Below are positions 27,971 to 36,756 of a stretch of 64,000 bases of DNA, piece by piece. This DNA comes from Lachnospiraceae bacterium C7 (lineage in GTDB: Bacteria; Bacillota; Clostridia; Lachnospirales; Lachnospiraceae): positions 1 to 64,000 of the forward strand of contig FOPE01000010.1 in NCBI GenBank assembly GCA_900113385.1, read 5' to 3'. The notes under the pieces are model-generated. The model made no database searches, was not told the DNA's origin, and was given only the letters and a program-made list of their open reading frames with translations. How positions within the stretch are numbered: position 1 is the stretch's first letter; each line of letters opens with the position of its first letter. The position numbers and the translations under genes are program-made.

Positions 27971-28981
27971 ATGAACAATAATATTTACGGTATCGACTTC
28001 GGTACTTGCAATTTTAAAATTTTTTGTAAGTCAACTGGAGAGGTTTTAAAAGAAAAAAACACTATAGCTTTAAGAGGTAAAGAGCGCAAAATGTATGCCT
28101 ACGGAGATGACGCATATGCAATGTATGAAAAAGCTCCAGAAGATATTGATGTAATTTTCCCTGTTGTATCAGGTGTTATTGCTGAATATGAATACCTTCA
28201 GACAATGATCTTTGATTATCTTGAAGATAAAATGAAAATGAAAGTTAACAAAGCAGAATTCGTAGTAGCTGTTCCAACAACTATTACAAAAGTTGAAGAA
28301 AGAGCATTTTCAGAAATCTTTACAAAGAGTAAATTCAAACCAAAGAGCGTTTTACTTTGCCGTAAACCAATTGCTGATGCAGTAGGTTTAGGACTTGATG
28401 TAAACGAACCAACGGGTGTTATGATCGTAGATATGGGTGCAGAAACTACTGAAATTTCAGTTATCTCATTAGGTGGTATTGTTTTAAGTGAATTAATGAA
28501 TTTAGGTGGTAATAGAATTGATGAATCAATCATTTCTTATATCCGTAAAGAGTTCAATCTTGTTATTGGACAGAAAACAGCTAAATTATTAAAAGAATCT
28601 ATCGGTTCAGCACTTCCAAATATGGAAGAAGATAGTCGTGTAATCGTTGGTAGAGATGTTGTATCTGGTTTACCAATTGAAAAAGAGATTAGTTCTGACA
28701 TTATTTATGAAGCTATGCAGGCTAACCTTACTTCAATCTGCAACTCTATTAAGACTATTTTAGAGAAAACTCCACCAGAACTTGCAAAAGATATCATTCA
28801 TTCAGGTATCTATATTACAGGTGGTGGTTCAATGATTAGTGGACTTGATAAATTATTTGAGCAGGTTACAAATATTAAAGTTAATACTTGTGATGATCCA
28901 GGAGACAGCTCTGTTAAAGGTTTAGTAGAGATTGTATCTGATTCAAAATATAAGAATTTAACTTTCACACCAAAGAACTAA
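27971..28981 (+). CDS. mreB: Rod shape-determining actin homologue MreB
   Basis: 336 residues, actin fold. Phosphate 1 loop YGIDFGTCNFKIF, phosphate 2 VMIVDMGAETTEISVIS near residue 153, and the adenosine motif ITGGGSMISGL near 285 are present. It polymerises under the membrane and guides lateral wall synthesis. It heads the mreB-mreC-mreD-PBP2-rodA cluster. GGGAG precedes the ATG. Confidence 0.95.
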   Translation: MNNNIYGIDFGTCNFKIFCKSTGEVLKEKNTIALRGKERKMYAYGDDAYAMYEKAPEDIDVIFPVVSGVIAEYEYLQTMIFDYLEDKMKMKVNKAEFVVAVPTTITKVEERAFSEIFTKSKFKPKSVLLCRKPIADAVGLGLDVNEPTGVMIVDMGAETTEISVISLGGIVLSELMNLGGNRIDESIISYIRKEFNLVIGQKTAKLLKESIGSALPNMEEDSRVIVGRDVVSGLPIEKEISSDIIYEAMQANLTSICNSIKTILEKTPPELAKDIIHSGIYITGGGSMISGLDKLFEQVTNIKVNTCDDPGDSSVKGLVEIVSDSKYKNLTFTPKN

Positions 28982-29025
28982 TGCAGTTAACTACATTAAA
29001 TAAAATAAATTAAATAGAGGGAACT

Positions 29026-30009
29026 ATGAAAAAATATCGTAACAGAAAGAACAAATATCAACATGTACCATCACGATATACTTTGTTTACAATTACAGTT
29101 GTTTGTGTTATTACGATTTTTGCAAGTTTGACCTTTAATATATCCGGCGGCCCACTTCATACAGTCGCTGGATATGTATTTGTACCAATGCAAAAAGGTA
29201 TTAATACAGTAGGTTCATTCTTTACAACAAAAGCTAAGGATTTGCAGACACTTAGAGAGGTTCAAAAGGATAATAAAAAGCTCAAGAAAAAAGTTGATGA
29301 GCTTAACACTCAAATCAACACTATTAAATTAGAAAAATATGAGCTAGAAAATTACAGAAAGCTTCTCGACCTAGATGCAAAATATCCAGCTTATGATAAA
29401 GTTGCAGCTAGCGTAGTAGCAAAAGATTCAAGCAACTGGTTTTCATCTTTTACTATAAATAAAGGATCTAACGATGGTATCAAAAAAGGTATGAACGTTA
29501 TTGCTGATGGTGGATTAGTTGGAATAGTAACCGATGTAGGAAGAAATTATTCTACAGTTAGAAGTATCATTAATGATTTATCTAATGTTAGTGGAATGAT
29601 TACAAGTACTTACGACAACATCAATGTAAGTGGTAGCTTAAAAGATATGAATGAAAAGGGAGTTATAACATTCTCAGAACTTAGAGATAACAAGAATCAA
29701 GTTAAAAATGGTGATTCAATTGTAACTTCATATGTATCAGATCAATATCAACAAGGTATACTTATTGGTTATGTTGAAAAGGTTAAAAAAGATTCTAACA
29801 ACCTTACAAAATCCGGTACAATAACACCAGCAGTAGATTTTGAACATCTTGAAAATGTTTTGGTTATTAAGAACTTAAAACAAACTGGCGATACAGGCGA
29901 TGCCTCTCAGCAGGATAAAGATAATAAATCACACGATGTTCAAAATACACAAACAACAAAAAACCCAAGTGAAAACAACAAAGGACAAGAGCAATCACAG
30001 GGACAATAA
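29026..30009 (+). CDS. mreC: Rod shape-determining protein MreC
   Basis: 327 residues. One N-terminal membrane helix (about residues 18-38), a coiled coil (about 70-115), then the beta-barrel domain, for example VVAKDSSNWFSSFTINKGSNDGIKKGM near 130. A Gln/Asn/Ser-rich, charged tail follows from about residue 285. It links MreB to PBP2 outside the membrane. Confidence 0.94.
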   Translation: MKKYRNRKNKYQHVPSRYTLFTITVVCVITIFASLTFNISGGPLHTVAGYVFVPMQKGINTVGSFFTTKAKDLQTLREVQKDNKKLKKKVDELNTQINTIKLEKYELENYRKLLDLDAKYPAYDKVAASVVAKDSSNWFSSFTINKGSNDGIKKGMNVIADGGLVGIVTDVGRNYSTVRSIINDLSNVSGMITSTYDNINVSGSLKDMNEKGVITFSELRDNKNQVKNGDSIVTSYVSDQYQQGILIGYVEKVKKDSNNLTKSGTITPAVDFEHLENVLVIKNLKQTGDTGDASQQDKDNKSHDVQNTQTTKNPSENNKGQEQSQGQ

Positions 30010-30031
30010 AATAAACATAGGAGCATAACAC

Positions 30032-30550
30032 ATGCGTAGAAAAATAATATTATTTATAATAATTACAATTTGCTTTGTGTTACAGACTACGTTATTTAAG
30101 GCTTTAGCATTTGCTAATATTTCGCCTAACTTATTGTTGATTGTTATTTCATCATTTGGTTTTATGCGAGGTAAGAGAGAAGGAATGTTCCTTGGGGCTT
30201 GCACAGGTCTTTTAATGGACATTTCCTTCGGGCCTTACATTGGTTTGTACACATTAATTTACATGTATGTTGGTTATATCAATGGTATGTTTAAAAAATA
30301 CTTTTATCCAGAAGATATTAAATTACCTATGCTTTTAATAGGTGGTTCTGATATTGTTCTTAATTTTATACTATATTTCTTAGTATTTTTATTCAGAGGT
30401 AGATCTGATGTTTTTTATTATTTCAAATCTATAATAATCCCTGAATTTGTATATACTATGTTAATAACCGTTTTCATGTATTATCCACTTCTAAAAATAA
30501 ATGAGTGGTTAGAGGTAGATGAGAAAAGGAGAGCAAAAAAATTTGAATGA
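30032..30550 (+). CDS. mreD: Rod shape-determining protein MreD
   Basis: 172 residues with five or six membrane helices, the size of Gram-positive MreD. The GKREGMFLGACTGLLMDISFG segment near residue 49 is family-like. It belongs to the elongasome with MreC and PBP2. TAGGAG precedes the ATG. Its end overlaps the PBP2 gene. Confidence 0.92.
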   Translation: MRRKIILFIIITICFVLQTTLFKALAFANISPNLLLIVISSFGFMRGKREGMFLGACTGLLMDISFGPYIGLYTLIYMYVGYINGMFKKYFYPEDIKLPMLLIGGSDIVLNFILYFLVFLFRGRSDVFYYFKSIIIPEFVYTMLITVFMYYPLLKINEWLEVDEKRRAKKFE

Positions 30551-33344
30551 TTTTAAAGATTTTATAAAAAGAGCTTTTAAATCTCGAGTCGTAGTTTTAG
30601 CTACGTTTTTAACATGTTTGTTCGTGATCTTGTTCTTAAGATTTTTTTATCTACAAATAGTAAATGGAGCAAAATACCAGAAGGATTTTGCTCTAAAAAT
30701 AAAGAAAGAACTTACGGTCGAGGCATCACGAGGAAATATCTATGATAGAAATGGTAATTTATTAGCGTATAATGAGTTAGCATATTCTGTTACAATTACT
30801 GATAATGAAGTATATAAATCATTAGATGATAAAAATAAAACTTTAAATTCTAAACTAGCAAAGGTTATTAAAACTATCAGAAAAAATGGTGATACATTAT
30901 CAAGTGATTTTAAAGTAGCAATTGATTCTAACGGCAATTATAGTTACACTGTTTCAGGCACTACTTTAAAGAGATTTTTAGCTGATTCATTTGGAAGAAA
31001 AACATTTTCTGATTTTAAATACAATAAAGATTTAAAGTTCAATGAAGCCAATGCAACTGCTGATCAATTAATGGCATATTTTAAAAAGAAATATGGTATT
31101 TCAGATAAATATTCAAAGCAGATGGCATACGATATTACAGTAGTTCGAATTGCTTTATCAGCAAACAACTATTCAAAATATCGTTCAACAACCATTGCGC
31201 AAGATGTTTCTGATGCAACTGTTGCATATGTTAATGAACATTCAAGCGAACTTACTGGAATTGCAATAGAAGAGGATACAATTCGTAAGTATAATGATGC
31301 AGAATATTTTGCATCAATGATAGGATATACAGGTAAGATTTCTACAGATGAATATGATTCTTACCACAAAAAAGATAAGACCTATACTACTAATGATGAT
31401 GTTGGTAAGGCAGGACTTGAACAATATTATGAGAAATACTTAAGAGGTGTTAATGGAAAAGAAACAGTTTTAGTTAATAACGTTGGTCGTATTTCTCAAA
31501 AAGTAAGTAAAACAGACGCTAAAGCAGGTAATGATGTTTACCTAAGTATAGATAAGAATTTACAAGTTGCTACTTATAAGTTACTTGAGCAAGAGATAGC
31601 AGGTCTAGTTTATTCAGAAATTAAATCTGGAATAATTCGTCAGGATGAAGTATACGCTGCTTTTTTAAAGAACAGCATTATTGACTTTACTAAATTTGAT
31701 GAACCAGATGCTACTGATACAGAAAAAGCTGTTAAGGCTACATTTGATGATGGGCAAAAGACAGCTATAGCTGAGATTGAAGACCAATTAAAGTCTGATA
31801 ATCCAGCTGTTAACAATAAGCTTCCTGAAAAGACATTAGACTATTTTACTTATGTTATTTCGATGCTAAAAGAAAATAAAGTATTACTTACTAGTAAAAT
31901 TAATAGTTCAGATAGCAAGTATCAAACTTGGAGAGATGGTAATTTAAGCCCTAAAGAATACTTGAATTATTGTATTTCGAAACAATGGATCGATATTAGT
32001 AAACTAGATGTTGATCAAAAGTATGCTAATTCAAATGAAGTATATGATTCATTATGCAAATATATTGAAGATAAGTTAAAAGATAGTAATGATTTTTCTA
32101 AACTTGTATATCAATATCTTGTAAAAGAAGGCAGAATCTCTGGTACACAAATTTGTATCATGCTATATGAGCAAGGTGTTTTAGAACCTGATGAAGCAAC
32201 ATTAAACGGATTAAAAAATGGTTCAATTTCACCATTTAACTTTATTCTTGATAAGGTTAATAAAATCGAAATAACACCTGCACAGTTAGCTTTAGAGCCT
32301 TGTACAGGTTCAAGTGTAATTACAGATACAAAAACAGGAGAAATACTTGCCATGGTAAGTTATCCTGGATATGATAACAATAAATTAGCAAATGGTGTTG
32401 ATGCTGAGTATTATTCATCATTAAATACTGATCTTTCAAAACCACTTTATAACTATGCAACACAGGAACGTACAGCTCCTGGTTCAACATTTAAGATGGT
32501 TTCAGCTACTGCAGGATTATCAGAAGGAGTTATCACTGAAGATTCAATCATCAACTGTGGTGGTGTATTCAACGAAGTAAGTAACAAACCTAAATGTTGG
32601 ATTTACCCAAGTGCACATGGTCCAGAAAACGTGTCAAAGGCTATCAAGGATTCATGTAACGTATATTTTTATACAGTAGGTTATAGATTAGCTTCAATGG
32701 GTGGCAATTATAACGACGGAAAAGGTATTGAAAAGATTCAAAAATATGCTTCTACTTATGGATTAAATGAAAAGACTGGTTTAGAGATTCAAGAAAATAC
32801 TTCAGCTCTTGCCACAGAATATCCAGTTATGGCAGCAATTGGACAGTCTAACAATAATATTACAACAGTTGCGTTATCAAGATATGTAACAGCAATTGCG
32901 TCAGGTAATTTATATGATTATCAATTGATGAATAAAATTGTTTCACCTAAGGGCAAAGTCCTTAAAAAATATAAGAGTGAATCAAAAGATATTTCTGGTA
33001 CACTTAACCAGAGTCAGTGGAATTCGATTCATTCAGGTATGAACCAAGTAATTACAACACTTGATTGTTTTAAAGGTTTCCCAGTTAATGTGGCTGGTAA
33101 AACAGGTACAGCACAACAAAAGGGACATCCTAACCACGGTTTATTTGTTGGTTATGGACCATATGAAGATCCACATATTTCAATTGCTACTAGAATTGCA
33201 CATGGTTTTTCTTCTCATAATGCAGCTGATGTATCAGAAAAAATTATGTCATATTATATTGCAGGTGGCGATTTGAATGCGATGTTAGCTCAGCCAGCAG
33301 ACAGCATACATGCTTCTGGTTTAGCTTCAAGAAGTAATGATTAA
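30543..33344 (+). CDS. mrdA: Penicillin-binding protein 2, elongasome transpeptidase
   Basis: About 933 residues. One N-terminal membrane helix, a PBP dimerisation domain (EASRGNIYDRNGNLLAYN near residue 65), and a C-terminal transpeptidase domain with the SxxK motif in APGSTFKM, the SxN motif in DSCNVYF, and the KTG motif in AGKTGTAQQKG. About 250 extra residues, lacking close motif matches, lie between the two domains (roughly residues 340-590); such long inserts occur in clostridial PBP2. I prefer the TTG at 30543, 11 bases after AAAAGGAG; an ATG at 30519 would add eight residues but lacks a well-placed site. It cross-links new lateral wall together with RodA. Confidence 0.93.
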   Translation: MNDFKDFIKRAFKSRVVVLATFLTCLFVILFLRFFYLQIVNGAKYQKDFALKIKKELTVEASRGNIYDRNGNLLAYNELAYSVTITDNEVYKSLDDKNKTLNSKLAKVIKTIRKNGDTLSSDFKVAIDSNGNYSYTVSGTTLKRFLADSFGRKTFSDFKYNKDLKFNEANATADQLMAYFKKKYGISDKYSKQMAYDITVVRIALSANNYSKYRSTTIAQDVSDATVAYVNEHSSELTGIAIEEDTIRKYNDAEYFASMIGYTGKISTDEYDSYHKKDKTYTTNDDVGKAGLEQYYEKYLRGVNGKETVLVNNVGRISQKVSKTDAKAGNDVYLSIDKNLQVATYKLLEQEIAGLVYSEIKSGIIRQDEVYAAFLKNSIIDFTKFDEPDATDTEKAVKATFDDGQKTAIAEIEDQLKSDNPAVNNKLPEKTLDYFTYVISMLKENKVLLTSKINSSDSKYQTWRDGNLSPKEYLNYCISKQWIDISKLDVDQKYANSNEVYDSLCKYIEDKLKDSNDFSKLVYQYLVKEGRISGTQICIMLYEQGVLEPDEATLNGLKNGSISPFNFILDKVNKIEITPAQLALEPCTGSSVITDTKTGEILAMVSYPGYDNNKLANGVDAEYYSSLNTDLSKPLYNYATQERTAPGSTFKMVSATAGLSEGVITEDSIINCGGVFNEVSNKPKCWIYPSAHGPENVSKAIKDSCNVYFYTVGYRLASMGGNYNDGKGIEKIQKYASTYGLNEKTGLEIQENTSALATEYPVMAAIGQSNNNITTVALSRYVTAIASGNLYDYQLMNKIVSPKGKVLKKYKSESKDISGTLNQSQWNSIHSGMNQVITTLDCFKGFPVNVAGKTGTAQQKGHPNHGLFVGYGPYEDPHISIATRIAHGFSSHNAADVSEKIMSYYIAGGDLNAMLAQPADSIHASGLASRSND

Positions 33345-33361
33345 AGAAAGAGAGTGGGAAA

Positions 33362-34474
33362 ATGTTAAGACAATATAAATTAAAGAATTACAGATTCCAA
33401 TTAGTTGCTCTGGTTTCATTGCTTACCATTCTTGGAATTTTTGTTATTGGCAGTGCTAGAGAGTCTGCTCAAAGCAAACAAATAGTAGGTATGATTTTAG
33501 GTTTAATAGTAATGGTAGTTATTTCATTAATGGATTACCAATTTCTACTTAAATTCACTTGGATTTACTATGCAGTAGGTAATATTTTGTTATTACTTGT
33601 AAAATTTGTAGGTAAATCTAGTAAGGGAGCTCAAAGATGGTTTAAACTTGGTCCAGTCCAGATTCAACCATCTGAGCTTGCTAAAATAATAATTATTTTA
33701 TTTTTTGCAGCATATTTTGCTAAATACGAAGATAAAATTAACGAACCTAAACGTTTAGGAATTACGATGGCATTAGTAGCATTACCATTAGTTTTGATAG
33801 TATCTCAACCCGATTTATCAACTACAATTGTTACTGCTTTTGTTTTTATTTCACTCTTGTTTATTGCGGGATTAAGTTATAAAATAATAACAGGGACATT
33901 AGCAGTAGTATTACCGGCAGCACTAGTGGTAATAATCTTAGTTGCTACAAATGTAATTGACGTTTTACACGGTTACCAAATGAAAAGAATTTCAGCTTGG
34001 TTATATCCTGATGAGCCTCAAAATATAGATTTGGCTCGTCAACAAGTAAATTCAATAATGGCTATTGGATCAGGAAGATTATTTGGAAAAGGTCTTAACA
34101 ATACAGATACCGCTTCCTTGAATAATTCTAATTACATTTCTGAGTCACATACTGACTTTATCTTTTCTGTAGTTGGAGAAGAATTAGGATTTGTAGGAGC
34201 CGTTGTAGTTGTTATTCTAATTGCAGGAATCGTGTACGAATGTTTAAAGATAGGTCGTAGAGCAAATGATTTATCAGGAAAATTGATTTGTTGCGGAGTA
34301 GCTTCTTTAATCGGTTTTCAGAGTTTTGTAAATATTTGTGTAACTACGGGATTAATGCCAAATACAGGACTCCCTTTACCATTTGTTAGTTATGGATTAA
34401 CATCCTTGTTATCGTTATATATAGGTATAGGTTTTGTCCTTAATGTCGGTTTACAGTGTAAAAAATACTATTAG
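33362..34474 (+). CDS. rodA: RodA peptidoglycan glycosyltransferase (SEDS)
   Basis: 370 residues with about ten membrane helices. SEDS signatures: KGAQRWFKLGPVQIQPSELAK near residue 86 and the C-terminal TGLMPNTGLPLPFVSYGLTS near 322; the conserved FIFSVVGEELGF lies at about residue 263. It polymerises lipid II for rod elongation as the partner of the PBP2 just upstream. Its stop is followed closely by a ribosome site for mgsA. Confidence 0.96.
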   Translation: MLRQYKLKNYRFQLVALVSLLTILGIFVIGSARESAQSKQIVGMILGLIVMVVISLMDYQFLLKFTWIYYAVGNILLLLVKFVGKSSKGAQRWFKLGPVQIQPSELAKIIIILFFAAYFAKYEDKINEPKRLGITMALVALPLVLIVSQPDLSTTIVTAFVFISLLFIAGLSYKIITGTLAVVLPAALVVIILVATNVIDVLHGYQMKRISAWLYPDEPQNIDLARQQVNSIMAIGSGRLFGKGLNNTDTASLNNSNYISESHTDFIFSVVGEELGFVGAVVVVILIAGIVYECLKIGRRANDLSGKLICCGVASLIGFQSFVNICVTTGLMPNTGLPLPFVSYGLTSLLSLYIGIGFVLNVGLQCKKYY

Positions 34475-34490
34475 GAGGTATTATAAAACT

Positions 34491-34886
34491 ATGAACATAG
34501 GACTTATAGCACACGATTCAAAGAAAAAACTTATGCAAAACTTTTGCATTGCATATAGAGGAATCCTTGCTAAAAATGACTTGTACGCGACAGGTACAAC
34601 AGGAAGACTTATTGAAGAGGTGGCAAATTTACAAGTTCACAAATACTTGGCTGGACATCTTGGTGGTTCGCAACAATTAGGAGCGCAAATAGAACATAAT
34701 GAAATCGATTTAGTTATATTTTTACGAGATCCATTACAACCAAAATCTCATGAACCAGATGTTCATATTATTGTAAAATTATGTGATGAACATAACATTC
34801 CATTAGCTACTAACTTAGCTACTGCAGAATTATTAATTAAATCATTAGATAGAGGAGACTTAGAGTGGCGTGAGATGTACAAATAG
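34491..34886 (+). CDS. mgsA: Methylglyoxal synthase
   Basis: 131 residues, normal length. It converts dihydroxyacetone phosphate to methylglyoxal and phosphate, a bypass of glycolysis. MNIGLIAHDSKK, TGTTGRLIEE, and the active-site LRDPLQPKSHEPDV with its catalytic aspartate are present. The start at 34491 is preceded by AGGAGGT; the frame is open further back into rodA. The position behind rodA is conserved in Clostridia. Confidence 0.95.
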   Translation: MNIGLIAHDSKKKLMQNFCIAYRGILAKNDLYATGTTGRLIEEVANLQVHKYLAGHLGGSQQLGAQIEHNEIDLVIFLRDPLQPKSHEPDVHIIVKLCDEHNIPLATNLATAELLIKSLDRGDLEWREMYK

Positions 34887-35850
34887 CAAAGGCATAAAAT
34901 TATTAAGTTTGCTCATATGTTTTAGTTTATTGGCTACAGGATGTTCTTTTACAAAGAGCGAAGCTTCAGATTCTTATAATTTTGAAGCTAGTTCTGTAGG
35001 CTCTAAACAAACTAAAGGAACAAATGGTTTCTTCGGAAGTGAACTTTGTGTCACAGACGATGTAAACTTTGGAACAGAACAAGTTAATTCACAGAATTCT
35101 GAAGGAGCTGGTGTTTTTAACGTAACAGAGAATGAAGTTACATATAATAAAAACATATATAAGAAATTATATCCAGCTAGTACGACTAAAATTTTAACAG
35201 CTTATATTATCATTAAAAACTGTAATCTAAATGATATGACAACAGTTAGTGAGAACGCTGTTAAACAAGGCGCAGATTCTTCAGTTTGTCATTTAAAAGC
35301 TGGTGACAAGGTAAGTATCAAAACTCTTTTATATGGAATGATGTTAGAGAGCGGAAATGATGCAGCAATCGCTTTGTCAGAGTATTATGCAGGTACACCT
35401 TCTGATTTTGCTAAAATCATGAATCAAACTGCAGCTTCATTAGGAGCAACACATACTCATTTTGTTAATCCAAATGGTTTACCATCAGATGATCATTATA
35501 CAACAGTATATGACATGTATTTGATGTTTAATGCAGCAATTAAACTTGATACTTTCGTAGATATTATTTCCACAAAGGAGTATCAAGCAACATATATTAG
35601 CGCATCTGGACAAGAGACAAACCAATTATGGAAAAACACTAATTATTATTTAAATGGCCATGCCGATACACCAGATGGTTTTAAAGTAATCGGTGGAAAG
35701 ACCGGAACGACTGACGCGGCAGGTTATTGTTTAGTACTATATTCAAAGAATTCAAATGATGATGACATTATAAGCATTGTGTACAAAGGAAATAATAAAT
35801 CTAATTTATATTCTCTAATGACGCAAATGTTAACCGAATTCGGTAATTAA
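34870..35850 (+). CDS. D-alanyl-D-alanine carboxypeptidase lipoprotein
   Basis: 326 residues, peptidase S11 family (DacF/PBP5-like). It trims the terminal D-alanine from wall stem peptides. SxxK is in YPASTTKIL, SGN in LESGNDAA, and KTG in GGKTGTTDAAG. Unlike typical DacA/DacF it starts with a lipoprotein signal (lipobox LATGC near residue 25) and lacks the usual C-terminal beta-sandwich and amphipathic anchor, so lipid may replace that anchor. The start is a GTG overlapping mgsA by 17 bases, and a GAGGAG lies about a dozen bases upstream. Confidence 0.9.
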   Translation: MRCTNSKGIKLLSLLICFSLLATGCSFTKSEASDSYNFEASSVGSKQTKGTNGFFGSELCVTDDVNFGTEQVNSQNSEGAGVFNVTENEVTYNKNIYKKLYPASTTKILTAYIIIKNCNLNDMTTVSENAVKQGADSSVCHLKAGDKVSIKTLLYGMMLESGNDAAIALSEYYAGTPSDFAKIMNQTAASLGATHTHFVNPNGLPSDDHYTTVYDMYLMFNAAIKLDTFVDIISTKEYQATYISASGQETNQLWKNTNYYLNGHADTPDGFKVIGGKTGTTDAAGYCLVLYSKNSNDDDIISIVYKGNNKSNLYSLMTQMLTEFGN

Positions 35851-35868
35851 AATTTATGAATCAAATGA

Positions 35869-35915
35869 AAAGAACTATGTTACACAATAGATTGTGCAAT
35901 GTAGTTCTTTTTTTA
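35869..35915 (+). terminator. Terminator of the mreB-dac gene block
   Basis: AAGAACTATGTTACACAAT (35870-35888) pairs with ATTGTGCAATGTAGTTCTT (35891-35909), with one or two mismatches, followed by a T-run. Confidence 0.85.
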
Positions 35916-36190
35916 TTCAAATTTACTTCAAAAGTAACAAGAATATATGTGAAAAAAATGTTAAATTATGAAGAAATACCTATAATTAGGCCTATTGATA
36001 GTTGTTTTTTATAGATAATTAATATATAATTAATGTATGATTTATATTTTATAAGTTTTATGCTTTAGAAAGACCTATTTATTTTTACTTGAATTTTACT
36101 AGAATCTAATACTTAAATGTTATACTTGGATGTTTTACATTACGTAACCATTATGTAACTTTAACAATATAATTCTAGGAGGATAATGAA
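35916..36190 (+). promoter_or_regulatory. Spacer upstream of the P-loop gene
   Basis: Very AT-rich with no open frame. Near the gene lie TTACGTAA, a palindrome around 36139-36146, and a related GTAAC copy at about 36154. A TATAAT at about 36167 is too close to the AGGAGG site to be an ordinary promoter. Nothing else is recognised. Confidence 0.3.
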
Positions 36191-36613
36191 ATGGTAGAAA
36201 TCATATGTGGCCAAAAAGGAAAAGGTAAAACTAAAGAAATGTTGAATCTTGTAAACAACTCACTTAACGGTTTAGCTGGTAATGTTGTTTATATAGACAA
36301 GAGTCACCAACACATGTTAGAACTCAATAAAAAAATTCGTCTAATTAATGTAACCGATTATCCAGTTACAAATGGAGATCAGTTTTTAGGCTTTGTATGT
36401 GGTATTGTATCTCAAGATAATGATCTTGAAGAAGTGTATTTAGACAGTTTTTTACAAATAGCATGTATTAAAGACGATAGTGATTACCTTAAAGCAATTG
36501 AAAAACTTAATATTATCTCAAAAAAATATGATACTAAATTCATATTAAGCGTTTCGTGTGATGAAAGTGAATTGCCACACACAGATGCTGCAAAAATTGC
36601 TGTGGCTTTATAA
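36191..36613 (+). CDS. Small P-loop protein upstream of the division cluster
   Basis: 140 residues. A Walker A motif, GQKGKGKT, spans residues 7-14 and a hydrophobic strand ending in Asp (LEEVYLDSF, near 84) could be Walker B. The remainder is alpha/beta without any further domain that I know. Clostridial relatives have been labelled twitching motility PilT, but at this size it is not a PilT motor. AGGAGG precedes the ATG. A terminator follows and separates it partly from the HlyD-like gene. Confidence 0.65.
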   Translation: MVEIICGQKGKGKTKEMLNLVNNSLNGLAGNVVYIDKSHQHMLELNKKIRLINVTDYPVTNGDQFLGFVCGIVSQDNDLEEVYLDSFLQIACIKDDSDYLKAIEKLNIISKKYDTKFILSVSCDESELPHTDAAKIAVAL

Positions 36614-36711
36614 TACAGATACTAGTTTTAGATTCGCAAACCTTTGCTTTACACTTGTTGCGCATTTTGAGATTATAACATCGAAAGTAAAGAAGAGGGT
36701 ATTAATAAGAC

Positions 36712-36744
36712 AGGAGCTTCTTCGTATAGAAGCTCCTTTTTTTA
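36712..36744 (+). terminator. Terminator or attenuator before the HlyD-like gene
   Basis: AGGAGCTTCT (36713-36722) pairs with AGAAGCTCCT (36728-36737), followed by a run of T to about 36743. It ends only 13 bases before the next start, so it may attenuate the downstream operon. Confidence 0.8.
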
Positions 36745-36756
36745 GAGGTAGAAGAA

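Noticed and set aside
36160-36175. TATAAT just before the P-loop gene as its promoter
   Set aside because: A start from this box would fall within the ribosome binding site, and no good -35 box lies upstream.
36191-36613. PilT-type twitching motor
   Set aside because: The protein is only 140 residues and has no secretion ATPase core; only the Walker A motif is shared.
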